Made by a program: the position numbers and the translations under genes
DNA from: a bacterium
Lineage (GTDB): Bacteria; Cyanobacteriota; Sericytochromatia; S15B-MN24; UBA4093
Length of the DNA stretch: 64,000 bases
Direction of reading: 5' to 3'
Assembly: GCA_017744355.1 (NCBI GenBank)
Contig: JAGIBK010000010.1
Location: 1 to 64,000 of the forward strand
Shown: positions 1 to 8,820 of the stretch, one piece after another
How the letters are laid out: every line of letters begins with the position of its first letter
Numbering within the stretch: position 1 is the stretch's first letter
Notes under the pieces: generated by a model
Told to the model about the DNA's origin: nothing
Database searches by the model: none
Seen by the model: only the letters and a program-made list of their open reading frames with translations

Positions 1-254
1 GGGTCGGTGAGTTCGACCTGATGTTCGGCGAAGGCGTCAGCCGCGAGGGCTGCGTCCTGGACCTGGCCGTCGAGCACGACATCGTCAAGAAGAGCGGCTC
101 GTGGTTCAGCTACGGCGACAGCAAGATCGGTCAGGGCCGCGACGGCGCCAAGACCTTCCTGCAGGCGAACCCCGACCTCTTCACCGAGATCGAGGGCCTG
201 GTGCGGACCAAGATCTTCGGCGCTCAGGAGCCCGAACTCGCGGGTGTTCGCTGA
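1..254 (+). CDS. recA: RecA recombinase, C-terminal part (5' end outside window)
   Basis: The frame is open from the left edge and ends at a stop at 252-254, giving the last 83 or so residues of RecA. The core motifs GEFDLMFGEG, SWFSYG and KIGQGRDGAK match the end of the RecA ATPase core and the start of the C-terminal domain. RecA forms filaments on single-stranded DNA, drives strand exchange and promotes LexA self-cleavage. That matters here because a LexA-type box lies in front of dnaE2-dinB at 51.8 kb. The C-terminal tail is short and ends in ELAGVR. The catalytic Walker motifs lie outside the window. rny follows in the same direction after about 90 bases that contain a GC-rich hairpin (roughly 283-312) without a clear U-tract. 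Confidence 0.95.
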   Translation, partial: VGEFDLMFGEGVSREGCVLDLAVEHDIVKKSGSWFSYGDSKIGQGRDGAKTFLQANPDLFTEIEGLVRTKIFGAQEPELAGVR

Positions 255-346
255 ACGTCGTGATCGACTAAGATAGCTGTAGATGCTGCTTTGCGCGGCC
301 CGCTGCGAGGTGGGCCGCGCGCGAAACTAGAAAGAGAGGGGTGGCC

Positions 347-1900
347 ATGGTCGCACTCGACGCGATCTTGCTGCTGCTTGCACTCGTCGGCCTCGCGGTC
401 GCCGGCGGCCTGTTCTACGCCGCCGACCGGAAGCGCAAGGCGATCGATAAGACCCTGGCCGAGGCCGAGGCCCGTGCCCAAGCGCTCGTCGCCCAGGCCG
501 AGGCCGAAGCGCAGAACCAGCAGAAGGCCCTCATCCTCGAAGCCAAGGACGAGGCCCTGCGCCTCAAGCTCGACGCCGAGCGCGAGCTGAAAGACCAGCA
601 GGCCGAGGTCGTTCGCCGCGAGAACCGCGCCATCCAGAAGGAAGAGACCCTTGACGCGAAGGCTGAAGCCGTCGCGCGCAAGGGCGAGGAGCTGCTCGTG
701 CGCGAGCGCGAGCTCGTCGTCCTGCAAGAGGAGGTCGAGCGCCTGCGCGATCGTCAGCTTTCCGAGCTGCAGCGGGTAGCGGCCCTCTCCGCCGACGAGG
801 CCAAGAAGCTGCTCTTGACCAAGCTCGAGCACGAGCTGGAGCGCGAGTCGGCCCTGATGATCAAGCAGGCCGAGCAGGAAGCCCGGGCGATCGCCGACAA
901 GAAGGCCCGCGAGATCGTGACCACCGCCATCCAGCGCTGCGCGGTGGATCACTGCGTGGAGGGGACGGTCTCGGTCGTCACCCTGCCCTCGGACGACATG
1001 AAGGGCCGCATCATCGGGCGCGAGGGCCGCAACATCCGCGCCCTCGAGAACGCGACCGGCATCGACCTCATCATCGACGACACCCCCGAGGCGGTCGTCC
1101 TCTCCAGCTTCGACCCGGTCCGCCGCGAGATCGCCCGCCGTGCCCTGGAGGCCCTCATCGCCGACGGCCGCATCCACCCCCAGCGCATCGAGGAGCAGGT
1201 CGAGAAGGCCCGCCGCGACGTGGAGGCCCAGATGAAGGAGGACGGCGAGGCCGCCCTCCTGGAAGTCGGGGTCCAGGGGGTGCACCCCGAGCTGGTCAAG
1301 ATCCTCGGCCGCCTGCGCTACCGCACCTCGTACGGCCAGAACGTGCTCGCCCACTCCAAGGAGGTCTGCTACATCGCGACCATGATCGCCGAGGAGCTGG
1401 GGGCCAACGTCCAGGTGGCCAAGCGTGCCGCGCTCATGCACGACCTGGGCAAGGCCGTCAGCCATGAGATGGAAGGCTCCCACGCCGTGAACGGCGCCGA
1501 CATGGCGGCCAAGTACGGCGAGAACCCTGCGGTGGTGCACGCCATCCGGGCCCACCACAACGACGAGGAGCCCACCACCGTCGAGGCGGTCATCTGCCTC
1601 TTGGCCGACGCCATCTCCGCGGCGCGCCCCGGCGCCCGGCGCGAGAACATCGACATCTACGTCAAGCGCTTGCAGAAGCTGGAAGAGATCGCCAACTCCT
1701 TTCCCGGCGTCGAGCGCACCTTCGCCATCCAGGCGGGCCGCGAGATCCGGGTCATGGTCCAGCCCGAGGTGGTCGACGACGTCATGGCCCACAAGATCGC
1801 GCGCGAGATGGCCTCGCGCATCCAGAGCGAAATGGAGTATCCTGGAATGATCAAGGTAACGGTCATTCGGGAGACGCGCTCGACCGAGTTCGCCAAGTAA
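347..1900 (+). CDS. rny: Ribonuclease Y (membrane-anchored endoribonuclease)
   Basis: A 517-residue protein starting at ATG 347, preceded by AGAGAGGGG with good spacing; a GTG at 341 would sit directly on that ribosome site. The order is a single N-terminal membrane helix (about residues 5-25), a long charged coiled coil (30-190), a KH RNA-binding domain with [15 protein letters not shown], and an HD domain with the metal-binding HDLGKA. This is the full RNase Y layout and usual length. RNase Y starts decay of 5'-monophosphorylated mRNA at the inner membrane. The order recA-rny-ymdB-spoVS is known from Firmicutes and some other phyla. A 572-codon frame on the opposite strand is a GC-skew shadow. 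Confidence 0.97.
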   Translation: MVALDAILLLLALVGLAVAGGLFYAADRKRKAIDKTLAEAEARAQALVAQAEAEAQNQQKALILEAKDEALRLKLDAERELKDQQAEVVRRENRAIQKEETLDAKAEAVARKGEELLVRERELVVLQEEVERLRDRQLSELQRVAALSADEAKKLLLTKLEHELERESALMIKQAEQEARAIADKKAREIVTTAIQRCAVDHCVEGTVSVVTLPSDDMKGRIIGREGRNIRALENATGIDLIIDDTPEAVVLSSFDPVRREIARRALEALIADGRIHPQRIEEQVEKARRDVEAQMKEDGEAALLEVGVQGVHPELVKILGRLRYRTSYGQNVLAHSKEVCYIATMIAEELGANVQVAKRAALMHDLGKAVSHEMEGSHAVNGADMAAKYGENPAVVHAIRAHHNDEEPTTVEAVICLLADAISAARPGARRENIDIYVKRLQKLEEIANSFPGVERTFAIQAGREIRVMVQPEVVDDVMAHKIAREMASRIQSEMEYPGMIKVTVIRETRSTEFAK

Positions 1901-1962
1901 TTGGGATCCCCAGTCCCAGGCGAACCCGCCTGCGGCGCTCAAGCTAGAAATGGAACGCCTTC

Positions 1963-2757
1963 ATGTCGGCGCATCCGAATGCCTTTCATGTGGTCCTCAT
2001 CGGGGACGTGGTCGGGCATCCAGGCCACCAGGCCATCGTCAAAGGCCTGCCGCGCCTGCGCAAGCAGCTCCCGGTCGATCTGGTGATCGCCAACGGTGAG
2101 AACGCCTCCGGCGGCTTCGGTCTCCAGGAGAAGACCTACCACCTCCTGCGCGACGCCGGGGTGGACGTGATCACCCTCGGCAACCACGCCTGGGACAAGA
2201 AGGAAATCTTCGACTACATCGACGACGCGGATCGCGTCGTGAGACCGGCCAACTACCCGCCCGGCACCCCCGGGCGCGGCCACACCGTGGTCCAGGTCAA
2301 GGGCACGTCGGTCGCCGTGATGCAGCTGATGGGCCGCGCCTTCATCAACATCGGGGACTGCCCGTTCCAGGTGGCCGAGCGCGAGCTCAAGAAGCTCAAG
2401 ACCCAGGCCAAGATCATCATCGTGGACATGCATGCCGAGGCCTCCTCCGAGAAACTTGGGATGGCCTTCATGCTCGACGGTCAAGTGAGTGCCGTGATCG
2501 GCACTCATACTCACGTTCAGACCGCCGACGAGCAAATTTTTCCGCGTGGAACCGGGTATATAACGGATGCGGGCATGACCGGGCCCCGCGACTCCATCCT
2601 CGGGATCCGGCCGGAGCTCGCCCTGAAGCGCATGCGCCAGCATCTGCCGGTTCGTTTCGAGGTCGCCGAGGAGGAAGGGGTCTTCTCGGCCGTGTGGCTC
2701 GCCATCGATCCCCAGACCGGACGCACGCTCCAGATCCAGCGCATCCACTACCGCTAG
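1963..2757 (+). CDS. ymdB: YmdB-family metallophosphoesterase
   Basis: A 264-residue protein of the TIGR00282/YmdB family. Visible metal-site motifs are LIGDVVGHPG near the N-terminus, ANGENASGGFGL, TLGNHAWDKKE and GTHTHVQTADE. The family is a dimetal phosphodiesterase; in Bacillus YmdB hydrolyses 2',3'- and 3',5'-cyclic nucleotides and influences biofilm and motility decisions. It follows rny by 62 bases in the same direction, the usual arrangement. The length matches the family. The physiological substrate cannot be told from sequence. A weak ribosome site (AATGGAACG) precedes ATG 1963. Confidence 0.93.
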   Translation: MSAHPNAFHVVLIGDVVGHPGHQAIVKGLPRLRKQLPVDLVIANGENASGGFGLQEKTYHLLRDAGVDVITLGNHAWDKKEIFDYIDDADRVVRPANYPPGTPGRGHTVVQVKGTSVAVMQLMGRAFINIGDCPFQVAERELKKLKTQAKIIIVDMHAEASSEKLGMAFMLDGQVSAVIGTHTHVQTADEQIFPRGTGYITDAGMTGPRDSILGIRPELALKRMRQHLPVRFEVAEEEGVFSAVWLAIDPQTGRTLQIQRIHYR

Positions 2758-2805
2758 CGGCACTCCTCATCATCGGCCCCATGGCCAGCAACGGGAGGAT
2801 CGAAC

Positions 2806-3066
2806 GTGGAGGTTTTCAAGGTTTCCGCCAAGTCCAGCCCGAGCGCGGTGGCCGGTGCCCTCGCGGGGGCGTTGCGCGAGAAGGGCCGGGCCGAGATGCA
2901 GGCCATCGGGGCCGGTGCCCTCAACCAGGCGATCAAGGCGGTCGCCATCGCCCGGGGCTACGTGGCTCCCGCCGGCATGGACCTGATCTGCATCCCCGCC
3001 TTCATCGACATCGCCATCGAGGGCGAAGAGCGCACCGCCATCAAGCTGATCGTCGAGCCCCGCTGA
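2806..3066 (+). CDS. spoVS: Stage V sporulation protein S (SpoVS/Alba-like)
   Basis: An 86-residue protein with the full SpoVS pattern: MEVFKVSAKSSPSAVAGALA, then INQAIKAVAIARG-like helix text (here LNQAIKAVAIARGYV) and a final strand ending KLIVEPR. SpoVS is a small Alba-fold protein expected to bind nucleic acid. It is needed for coat and cortex formation in Bacillus but is also widespread in non-sporulating phyla, where its role is unknown. Position downstream of rny-ymdB is conserved in many genomes. The start has GGGAGGATCGAAC upstream. Nothing else in the window suggests sporulation. Confidence 0.95.
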   Translation: MEVFKVSAKSSPSAVAGALAGALREKGRAEMQAIGAGALNQAIKAVAIARGYVAPAGMDLICIPAFIDIAIEGEERTAIKLIVEPR

Positions 3067-3097
3067 CCGCTTTTCGTCTCGTCTCAGGCTCGGGCCT

Positions 3098-3125
3098 TTG
3101 GCTCGGGCCTCGTATCGCTTAGAAT
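3098..3125 (+). promoter_or_regulatory. Putative sigma-70-type promoter for the PHP gene
   Basis: TTGGCT at 3098-3103, a 16-base spacer and TAGAAT at 3120-3125, about 43 bases upstream of the PHP gene start at 3168. The same -10 hexamer, TAGAAT, precedes the tRNA gene at 42641. Confidence 0.5.
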
Positions 3126-3167
3126 GGGCGGCAATCCCGCACGATCGTGCAAGCGGAAGGGGCGCCC

Positions 3168-4100
3168 ATGAAAGCCGATCTCCACCTCCACACCACCCAC
3201 TCCGACGGGCGTCACACCCCGGAGGCCCTCGTTCTGGCGGCTGCGCGCGCGGGGCTCTCGGCCATCGCCATCACCGACCACGACACGACCGACGCCCTCG
3301 AAGAGGCGGCGGCTGCGATCGCCGCCCACGGCCTCAAGCTCGAGCTCGTGTCGGGGGTCGAGGTCACGGCGATGCACGGCGAGCAGGAGCTGCACATCCT
3401 CGGCTACTTCGTCGACCCGCTGACTCCAGGCTGGTGCGAGGCCATGGCCGCTCAGCAGCGCGAGCGCGAGCAGCGGGCCGCCGCCTTCGTCGCGGCCCTT
3501 GCCGCCCACGGCGTCTCGCTCTCGCTCGAGGCCGTCCAGCGCCAGGCGGGGGATGGGGCCATCGGGCGGCCTCACGTGGCTCGCGCCCTGGTGGAGGCCG
3601 GTGTCTGCAACACCGAGCAGCAGGCCTTCGACCGTTACCTCAACCCCGGCTGCCCGACCTTCGTGCCGCGCGGGGCCCTGACCCCCGCCGAGGCGATCGC
3701 CTTGATCCATGCGGCCGGCGGGGTCGCCTCGCTCGCCCATCCGCGCAGCGTCCCCCTGAGCGAAGCGGGAGAGACGGGTGAGACCTTGCTTGAATACCTG
3801 GTGGCCTCCGGCCTGGATGCGCTGGAGGTGGTGCACCCGTCGGCCACCTCGCTGCTGCGCGCCCACTACGGGCGCCTTGCGGCCGAGCACGGCCTGCTGG
3901 TGACGGGGGGCTCGGACGACCACGGTCCGAGGCCCGGGCACGCGAGCCGCCTTGGAGGCGAGAGCATCCCATACGCCTGGCTGGCGGCGCTTCGCGCGCG
4001 GCGTCCTGGAAGCATCCGCGGGGTTGCGGCAAATTACGCTAGACCTTTGCCGGAAAGCTTCTATAATGGGACCATCAAGCAACGGTCCCAGTTTCAATGA
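3168..4100 (+). CDS. PHP-domain phosphoesterase (YciV/TrpH-like)
   Basis: A 310-residue protein starting at ATG 3168 behind GGAAGGGGCGCCC. PHP metal-binding motifs appear in order: DLHLHTTHSDG at residues 3-13, ITDHDTTD around 40, SGVEVTA around 65, AHPRS in the C-terminal half, and GGSDDHG near the end. This is the layout of the single-domain PHP family that includes YciV (RNase AM), which hydrolyses nucleoside 3',5'-bisphosphates and trims RNA 5' ends. The substrate here is inferred from family only. The last codons hold a promoter for hpf, and the stop overlaps a spare ATG at 4097. Confidence 0.9.
   Translation: MKADLHLHTTHSDGRHTPEALVLAAARAGLSAIAITDHDTTDALEEAAAAIAAHGLKLELVSGVEVTAMHGEQELHILGYFVDPLTPGWCEAMAAQQREREQRAAAFVAALAAHGVSLSLEAVQRQAGDGAIGRPHVARALVEAGVCNTEQQAFDRYLNPGCPTFVPRGALTPAEAIALIHAAGGVASLAHPRSVPLSEAGETGETLLEYLVASGLDALEVVHPSATSLLRAHYGRLAAEHGLLVTGGSDDHGPRPGHASRLGGESIPYAWLAALRARRPGSIRGVAANYARPLPESFYNGTIKQRSQFQ
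4040..4067 (+). promoter_or_regulatory. Promoter for hpf inside the PHP gene end
   Basis: TAGACC at 4040-4045, a 16-base spacer, and a perfect TATAAT at 4062-4067, 45 bases upstream of the hpf ATG at 4112. Separate transcription of a hibernation factor would suit growth-phase control. Confidence 0.6.
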
Positions 4101-4111
4101 GGGAGTGGCTT

Positions 4112-4666
4112 ATGGAACTCGTGATCAAAGGACATCATGTCGAGGTGACGGACGCGCTGCGCGACTACGCCGACAAGAAGGTCGGTCGTGTCGTCCGTAA
4201 CGTGGATGGGGTCATCGAAACGCAGGTCGAGCTCTCGGTCAACAAGAACCCGAGCGTGCCCGACAACCAGATCGTCGAAGTCACCCTGTTCGCCAAGGGC
4301 ACGGTGATCCGCGCCGAGGTCAGCACCGAGAGCATGTACGCCTCGCTCGACCTGGTCGCCGACAAGCTCGAGCGCCAGATTCGTCGCTATCGCCAGAAGC
4401 TCAACGGTCACGATCGCCACCACCGTCAGAAGACGGCCACGGCGGTGGCCGCCGAGCCGATGGTCGAGGCCACCGAAGAGGTCGAACGCGAGATCGTTCG
4501 CTCCAAGTCCTTCCCGGTCCTGCCCATGTCGCCGGATGACGCGGCGGTCCAGATGGAGCTGTTGGGTCACAACTTCTTCATGTTCATCAACCAGTTCACC
4601 AGCCAGGTGAACGTGATCTACCACCGCAAGGACGGCAACTACGGCCTGATCGAGCCGACCGCCTAG
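4112..4666 (+). CDS. hpf: Long-form ribosome hibernation promoting factor
   Basis: A 184-residue protein. I chose ATG 4112 because GAGGGAG lies 6-8 bases upstream; an in-frame ATG at 4097 has no such site. Residues 1-95 are the HPF/YfiA domain (ITD-like start KGHHVEVTDALRDYADKKV), followed by a linker and a C-terminal dimerisation domain (about 125-184) with KSFPVLPMSPDDAAVQMEL and YHRKDGNYGLIEP. Long HPF pairs 70S ribosomes into inactive 100S dimers in stationary phase. A perfect-palindrome terminator follows directly, so it is probably a single-gene unit from its own TATAAT promoter. Confidence 0.96.
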   Translation: MELVIKGHHVEVTDALRDYADKKVGRVVRNVDGVIETQVELSVNKNPSVPDNQIVEVTLFAKGTVIRAEVSTESMYASLDLVADKLERQIRRYRQKLNGHDRHHRQKTATAVAAEPMVEATEEVEREIVRSKSFPVLPMSPDDAAVQMELLGHNFFMFINQFTSQVNVIYHRKDGNYGLIEPTA

Positions 4667-4678
4667 TCCATTTCCACG

Positions 4679-4714
4679 ACGGGGCCGGCGCATGCGCCGG
4701 CCCCGTTTCGATTT
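4679..4714 (+). terminator. Intrinsic terminator after hpf
   Basis: A 28-base perfect palindrome (arms ACGGGGCCGGCG and its complement, 4679-4706) followed by a T-rich stretch to about 4714. Confidence 0.8.
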
Positions 4715-4729
4715 TTCGCGAGGCCCCCC

Positions 4730-5470
4730 TTGACCACCCCCGAGCACGAGCAACTTGCGCCGCGCGATCGCCGCCCCGGCGAGATGACTTTCGTCGAGCA
4801 CCTCGAGGAGCTGCGCTGGCGCATCGTCAAATCACTCGCCGCCCTCGCGGCGGGCTTCGGCCTCGCCTTCGTCTTCGCTCGGACCCTGATGGCTTGGCTC
4901 TCGGTGCCCGCGGGCAACGTGAGCTTCATCTTCACCTCGCCGGCCGAGTACTTCATGGCGAGCCTCAAGGTCGCCTTCTTCGCGGGGCTGTACCTGGCTT
5001 TGCCGGTGATCCTCTACCAGCTGGTGGCCTTCGTGGCCCCGGGGCTCAACCCCTCCGAGCGGCGCTGGGTGCTGCCCGTCGTCGTGGGCTCCTTTTTGCT
5101 CTTCACCGCGGGCGGGGCCTTCGCCTACTACGCCCTCTTGCCGGCGGGTCTGCACTTCCTTCTGGGCTTCGCGCCGTCCACCGTGGCTCCGATGCTCTCG
5201 ATCGGGACCTACCTGGGCTTTGCGGCCTCGCTGCTCTTCGCCGCAGGCTTCATCTTCGAGCTGCCGCTCGTTCTCTTGGCGCTTTCGTGGATTGGGGTGC
5301 TCTCGTCGGCCATGCTGGCCAAGTTCCGAAAGGTGGCGATCGTGCTCGCGCTCGCCATCGGGGCGATCATCACCCCTTCGGCGGACATCTTCAGCCAGTT
5401 GATGCTGGCGGGCGCGCTGGTGCTGCTCTACGAACTGAGCGTCTGGCTCATCCGCCTCACGGGCAAATAG
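4730..5470 (+). CDS. tatC: Sec-independent protein translocase TatC
   Basis: A 246-residue inner-membrane protein with six predicted helices. The hallmark MTFVEHLEELRWRI lies at about residues 19-32, before helix 1, and GLYLALPVILYQLVAFVAPGLNPSERR lies around helix 2 and the first cytoplasmic loop. TatC recognises twin-arginine signal peptides and recruits TatA pores. The frame opens at a TTG (4730) preceded by GCGAGG; ATG 4784 would give a protein starting right at MTFVEHL but has no spaced ribosome site. No tatA is adjacent. The gene ends 6 bases from the stop of the convergent gene at 5477. Confidence 0.95.
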   Translation: MTTPEHEQLAPRDRRPGEMTFVEHLEELRWRIVKSLAALAAGFGLAFVFARTLMAWLSVPAGNVSFIFTSPAEYFMASLKVAFFAGLYLALPVILYQLVAFVAPGLNPSERRWVLPVVVGSFLLFTAGGAFAYYALLPAGLHFLLGFAPSTVAPMLSIGTYLGFAASLLFAAGFIFELPLVLLALSWIGVLSSAMLAKFRKVAIVLALAIGAIITPSADIFSQLMLAGALVLLYELSVWLIRLTGK

Positions 5471-5476
5471 AGCGCT

Positions 5477-6190
5477 TTACTTCCAGAACATCCAGCTCTT
5501 CTTCTCGGGCTTCTGAGGGGCGGTCTTGGCGACGACCGCCGGCCGCGTGCTCAGCGGGCCGGTCTGCGGCTTGACCTGGGACTTGGCCGCGGGCTTGGAC
5601 TGCTCCCAGTCGAAGACACCGAGCTTGATGACGTCGAGGTTGGAGGCCGAGAGGCCCAGGTACTGGTAAGCGTCCAGCTCGGTCTGCTCGGCCTTGGCGC
5701 TGAGGAACGCCTGCCAGGCCTTGGTCATCATGGCCTGCTCGGTGATGAAGCCGACGGCCGGGATCCAGTGGGCGACGCCGATGGTGAGGGTCCGGCGCAG
5801 GTTGAGGTTCTGCAGGCCCTGGGTCGCGTAAAACTCGTTGCGCATCTGGTGGGCGATGCGCGCCAGGGGCACCTTGAGGCTGCCCTTGTCGACCGAGCCG
5901 AGGCTGAGCACGATGAAGCGATCGAGGCGTATGGCGAAGTCGGCGACCTTGCGCCGGGGGCCTCGCTCGAGCCGGATGGAGCGCTCGGTGGCCGTCTGGG
6001 CGCGCTTGAGCAGCCGCTCGCGCATGGCCTCGGCCTCCTGCGCATGCAGGGGGATCTCGTCGGCGATCTCGATGATGACGAAAGCCATTCCCGCCAGGTA
6101 GTGATTGCCCAGCTCCAGCTCCTCGCGCAGACGCGCCATGAGCTGGGGGTAGTCGGGATGGGCGGCGAACGATGGCATCGTAGTGTCCAT
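5477..6190 (-). CDS. Degenerate GGDEF-like protein
   Basis: A 237-residue protein with a recognisable but decayed diguanylate-cyclase skeleton: a central AGMAFVIIEIADEI strand, RLDRFIVLSLG where RxGGDEFxVLL normally stands, and TLTIGVAHW matching the SIGVA strand. The GG(D/E)EF signature is missing, so it should not make c-di-GMP; such proteins may bind nucleotide or partners. The C-terminal tail (about 195-237) is low-complexity and ends KKSWMFWK. On the minus strand TATAAT (plus coordinates 6197-6202) lies 6 bases from the ATG at 6190 with no room for a ribosome site, so the mRNA may be leaderless. The GGDEF assignment is by pattern only. Confidence 0.55.
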   Translation of the reverse strand: MDTTMPSFAAHPDYPQLMARLREELELGNHYLAGMAFVIIEIADEIPLHAQEAEAMRERLLKRAQTATERSIRLERGPRRKVADFAIRLDRFIVLSLGSVDKGSLKVPLARIAHQMRNEFYATQGLQNLNLRRTLTIGVAHWIPAVGFITEQAMMTKAWQAFLSAKAEQTELDAYQYLGLSASNLDVIKLGVFDWEQSKPAAKSQVKPQTGPLSTRPAVVAKTAPQKPEKKSWMFWK

Positions 6191-6267
6191 GCGAGGATTA
6201 TACCCCCTTTATGAGGCAAAGTTCTGGACGGCCCGCGTAGGCTGCTCCTTTTCGGAGACGGGGCGGG

Positions 6268-7593
6268 ATGGGTATGAAACCCTTAGCGTTGGGTGAAGGA
6301 AACGAGGTGTCGGTGCAGGACGTGGCCAAGCTCGGAATCGGGTTGCTCGGATGCGGGGTGGTCGGGCAAGGAGTGGTGCGCCTGGTGGCGAAACACCCGA
6401 CCCTGCGCCTGGTGGCGGTCGCCGTTCGCGACGCGGGGCGCGATCGCGGCCTCGATCCGTCTCTCATCACCACCGACCCGCACCAGGTCGTCGATCACCC
6501 CGAGGTCCGGATCGTGGTCGAGGTCATGGGCGGCCTGGAGCCTGCGCGAACGCTCGTCTTGCGCGCCCTTGGGCAGGGGAAGCACGTCGTCACCGCCAAC
6601 AAGGCGCTGCTCGCTCATCACGGCCGCGAGATCCTCGAAGCCGCCCGCGCCCACGGGGTCGAGGTTTATTTCGAGGCGGCGGTCGGCGGGGGCATCCCCG
6701 TCATCATGCCCCTCAAGCGCGGCCTTGCCGCCAACGCCATCCAGCGCGTCAGCGGCATCATCAACGGCACCACCAACTACATCCTCACCCGCATGGCCCA
6801 GGACGGCGACACCTTCGGGGCGGCCCTCGGCGAGGCCCAGCGCCTGGGCTACGCCGAGGCGGATCCCACCGCGGACGTGGGCGGCTACGATGCGGCCCAC
6901 AAGCTCGCCATCCTCGCCTCGATCCTCTCGGGGGCCTTCGTGCCCCTCGGCGCCATCTACCGCGAGGGCATCGAGCGCCTGACGCCCAAGGACCTCGCCT
7001 ATGCCCGTGAGCTGGGCTACGCGGTCAAGCTGCTCGGCATCGCCCGCCGCGTGGGCGATCGCCTCGAAGCCCGTCTCCATCCCGCCATGATCCCCCTTTC
7101 GCACCCGCTGGCGCGCATCGACGGGGTCACCAACGCCGTCACGGTGGTGGGCGACGCGGTCGGCGAGGTCACCTTCTCGGGGCCCGGGGCCGGCTCGCTG
7201 CCCACCGCGAGTGCCGTGGTGGGGGATGTCCTGAACATCGCCGAGGCCGTCACGAGCGGCACGCCGCCGAGCCGCCTGATGGACGGCCTTGCTGCCCACG
7301 AGGCTCGGGTGGTGCCCATCTCCGAGGTCGAGACGGCCTACTACTTGCGATTGGTGACCGAGGACATGCCGGGGGTGCTCGGAGCGGTCGGCTCCCTTTT
7401 CGGAGGGCGAGGCGTCTCGATTCGGTACTTCGTCCAGAAGGAAGTGCGCGATGGCTTGGCTGAGCTGGTCTTCGTCACGCACGCGGGGCGCGAGCAGGCC
7501 TTCATGGAGGCGCTCGACGCGATCAAGGCCCTTGGCGCCCTCAGGGAAGTGGCGGCACTCATCCGGGTGGAGGAGGATGCGAATGGACGTTAA
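6268..7593 (+). CDS. hom: Homoserine dehydrogenase
   Basis: A 441-residue NAD(P)-dependent enzyme that reduces aspartate semialdehyde to homoserine, the branch to threonine and methionine. Visible are the Rossmann motif GIGLLGCGVVGQGVV, TANKALLAHHG, the GGGIPVI segment, SGIINGTTNYIL and the C-terminal ACT domain (about 360-441; AYYLRLVTEDMPGVLG) for threonine feedback. The ATG at 6268 has only a G-rich upstream stretch; GTG 6307, 6 bases after AAGGA, is an attractive alternative that would give a start close to the Rossmann fold. The stop overlaps the thrC start by 11 bases, indicating translational coupling. Confidence 0.96.
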   Translation: MGMKPLALGEGNEVSVQDVAKLGIGLLGCGVVGQGVVRLVAKHPTLRLVAVAVRDAGRDRGLDPSLITTDPHQVVDHPEVRIVVEVMGGLEPARTLVLRALGQGKHVVTANKALLAHHGREILEAARAHGVEVYFEAAVGGGIPVIMPLKRGLAANAIQRVSGIINGTTNYILTRMAQDGDTFGAALGEAQRLGYAEADPTADVGGYDAAHKLAILASILSGAFVPLGAIYREGIERLTPKDLAYARELGYAVKLLGIARRVGDRLEARLHPAMIPLSHPLARIDGVTNAVTVVGDAVGEVTFSGPGAGSLPTASAVVGDVLNIAEAVTSGTPPSRLMDGLAAHEARVVPISEVETAYYLRLVTEDMPGVLGAVGSLFGGRGVSIRYFVQKEVRDGLAELVFVTHAGREQAFMEALDAIKALGALREVAALIRVEEDANGR

Positions 7594-8668
7594 GCACGCG
7601 GGCCGCGCCTGGCCCGGTCTGATCGAAGCCTACAGGGAATTCCTGCCCGTTACCTCTGAAACGCCCGTGGTGACCCTCCACGAGGGCTGGACGCCCCTGG
7701 TGCGCCTGGAGCGCCTGACCGAAGCCATCGGCCTGCCGAGGCTGCGCCTCTACGCTAAGCTCGAAGGGGCGAATCCCACCGGATCTTTCAAGGATCGGGG
7801 CATGACCATGGCCGTCACCAAGGCCAAAGAGGCAGGCTCCGAGGCCCTGATCTGCGCTTCGACGGGTAACACCTCGGCGGCGATGGCGGCCTACGCGGCA
7901 CGGGCCGGCATGCGCTGCTACATGCTGGTACCGGACGGCTACGTGGCCCTCGGCAAGCTCGCCCAGGGCATCCACTACGGCGCGAAGGTCATCCCGGTCA
8001 AGGGCAACTTCGACGCGGCCCTCGCCCTGGTGCGCGCCATCTCGGCCCACTACCCGGTGACGCTCGTCAACAGCGTCAACCCCTTCCGCATCGAGGGTCA
8101 GAAGACCGCAGCCTTCGAGCTCTGCGATCAGCTGGGCGAAGCCCCCGATATGCTCGCTATCCCGGTGGGTAACGCGGGTAACATCACGGCCTATTGGAAG
8201 GGCTTCAAGGAGTACCGCGAGGCCGGCAAGAGCGAGGCGACCCCGCGCATGCTGGGCTTCCAGGCCGCCGGAGCGGCCCCTATTGTTCTGGGCCGGGTCG
8301 TCGAGCACCCCGAGACCGTCGCCACCGCCATCCGCATCGGCAACCCCGCGAGCTGGCAGGGCGCCGAGGACGCCGTGACGGAGTCGAGCGGGCTCATCCG
8401 GGACGTGAAAGATGCCGAGATCCTCGAGGCCTATCGCATGCTCGGGCGTCTGGAGGGGCTCTTCTGCGAGCCGGCCTCGGCGGCCTCGGTGGCCGGAGTT
8501 ATCAAGCTTGCCCGCGAAGGCTACTTTACGGGCGACGAGCGCGTCGCCTGCGTGCTGACGGGCAACGGCCTCAAGGATCCGGACACGGCCATGGGGGCGA
8601 TCGATCAGGCCCCCGTCCCGGTCGAGGCCGAAGAGGAGGCCGTGCTCGCCGCCATGGGCTTTGTTTAG
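7583..8668 (+). CDS. thrC: Threonine synthase
   Basis: A 361-residue PLP enzyme converting O-phosphohomoserine to threonine. I start it at ATG 7583, 6 bases behind AGGAGG inside the end of hom. The PLP lysine lies in PTGSFKDRGM (about residues 65-75); other family marks are CASTGNTSAAMAAYAARAG, the phosphate-binding PVGNAGNITAYWKG and ACVLTGNGLKDPD. Length fits the short thrC class. Homoserine kinase (thrB) is not in the window. The longer open frame upstream (from 7451) overlaps hom and is not coding. Confidence 0.96.
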   Translation: MDVKHAGRAWPGLIEAYREFLPVTSETPVVTLHEGWTPLVRLERLTEAIGLPRLRLYAKLEGANPTGSFKDRGMTMAVTKAKEAGSEALICASTGNTSAAMAAYAARAGMRCYMLVPDGYVALGKLAQGIHYGAKVIPVKGNFDAALALVRAISAHYPVTLVNSVNPFRIEGQKTAAFELCDQLGEAPDMLAIPVGNAGNITAYWKGFKEYREAGKSEATPRMLGFQAAGAAPIVLGRVVEHPETVATAIRIGNPASWQGAEDAVTESSGLIRDVKDAEILEAYRMLGRLEGLFCEPASAASVAGVIKLAREGYFTGDERVACVLTGNGLKDPDTAMGAIDQAPVPVEAEEEAVLAAMGFV

Positions 8669-8820
8669 GTTCGATTAAGTCTGTTTAGTTTGGGTTAAGT
8701 CTCGGCAAAATCTTGCTTGGTTTTCTTGTGGCTGCTTTCGCGCCGGTGCTATGGTTTAAATCCTGATTATTAGACCATTATCGACCGTCAATGACGCCGG
8801 CCGATCCCGAGGAGGACCTC

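Noticed and set aside
283..312. Hairpin between recA and rny as a terminator
   Set aside because: The stem is GC-rich, but A-rich and not T-rich sequence follows, so termination is doubtful.
224..1942. 572-codon open frame opposite rny
   Set aside because: It is antisense to an intact, fully motif-matched RNase Y; its translation is low-complexity (Gly/Leu/Asp/His-rich), typical of high-GC shadow frames.
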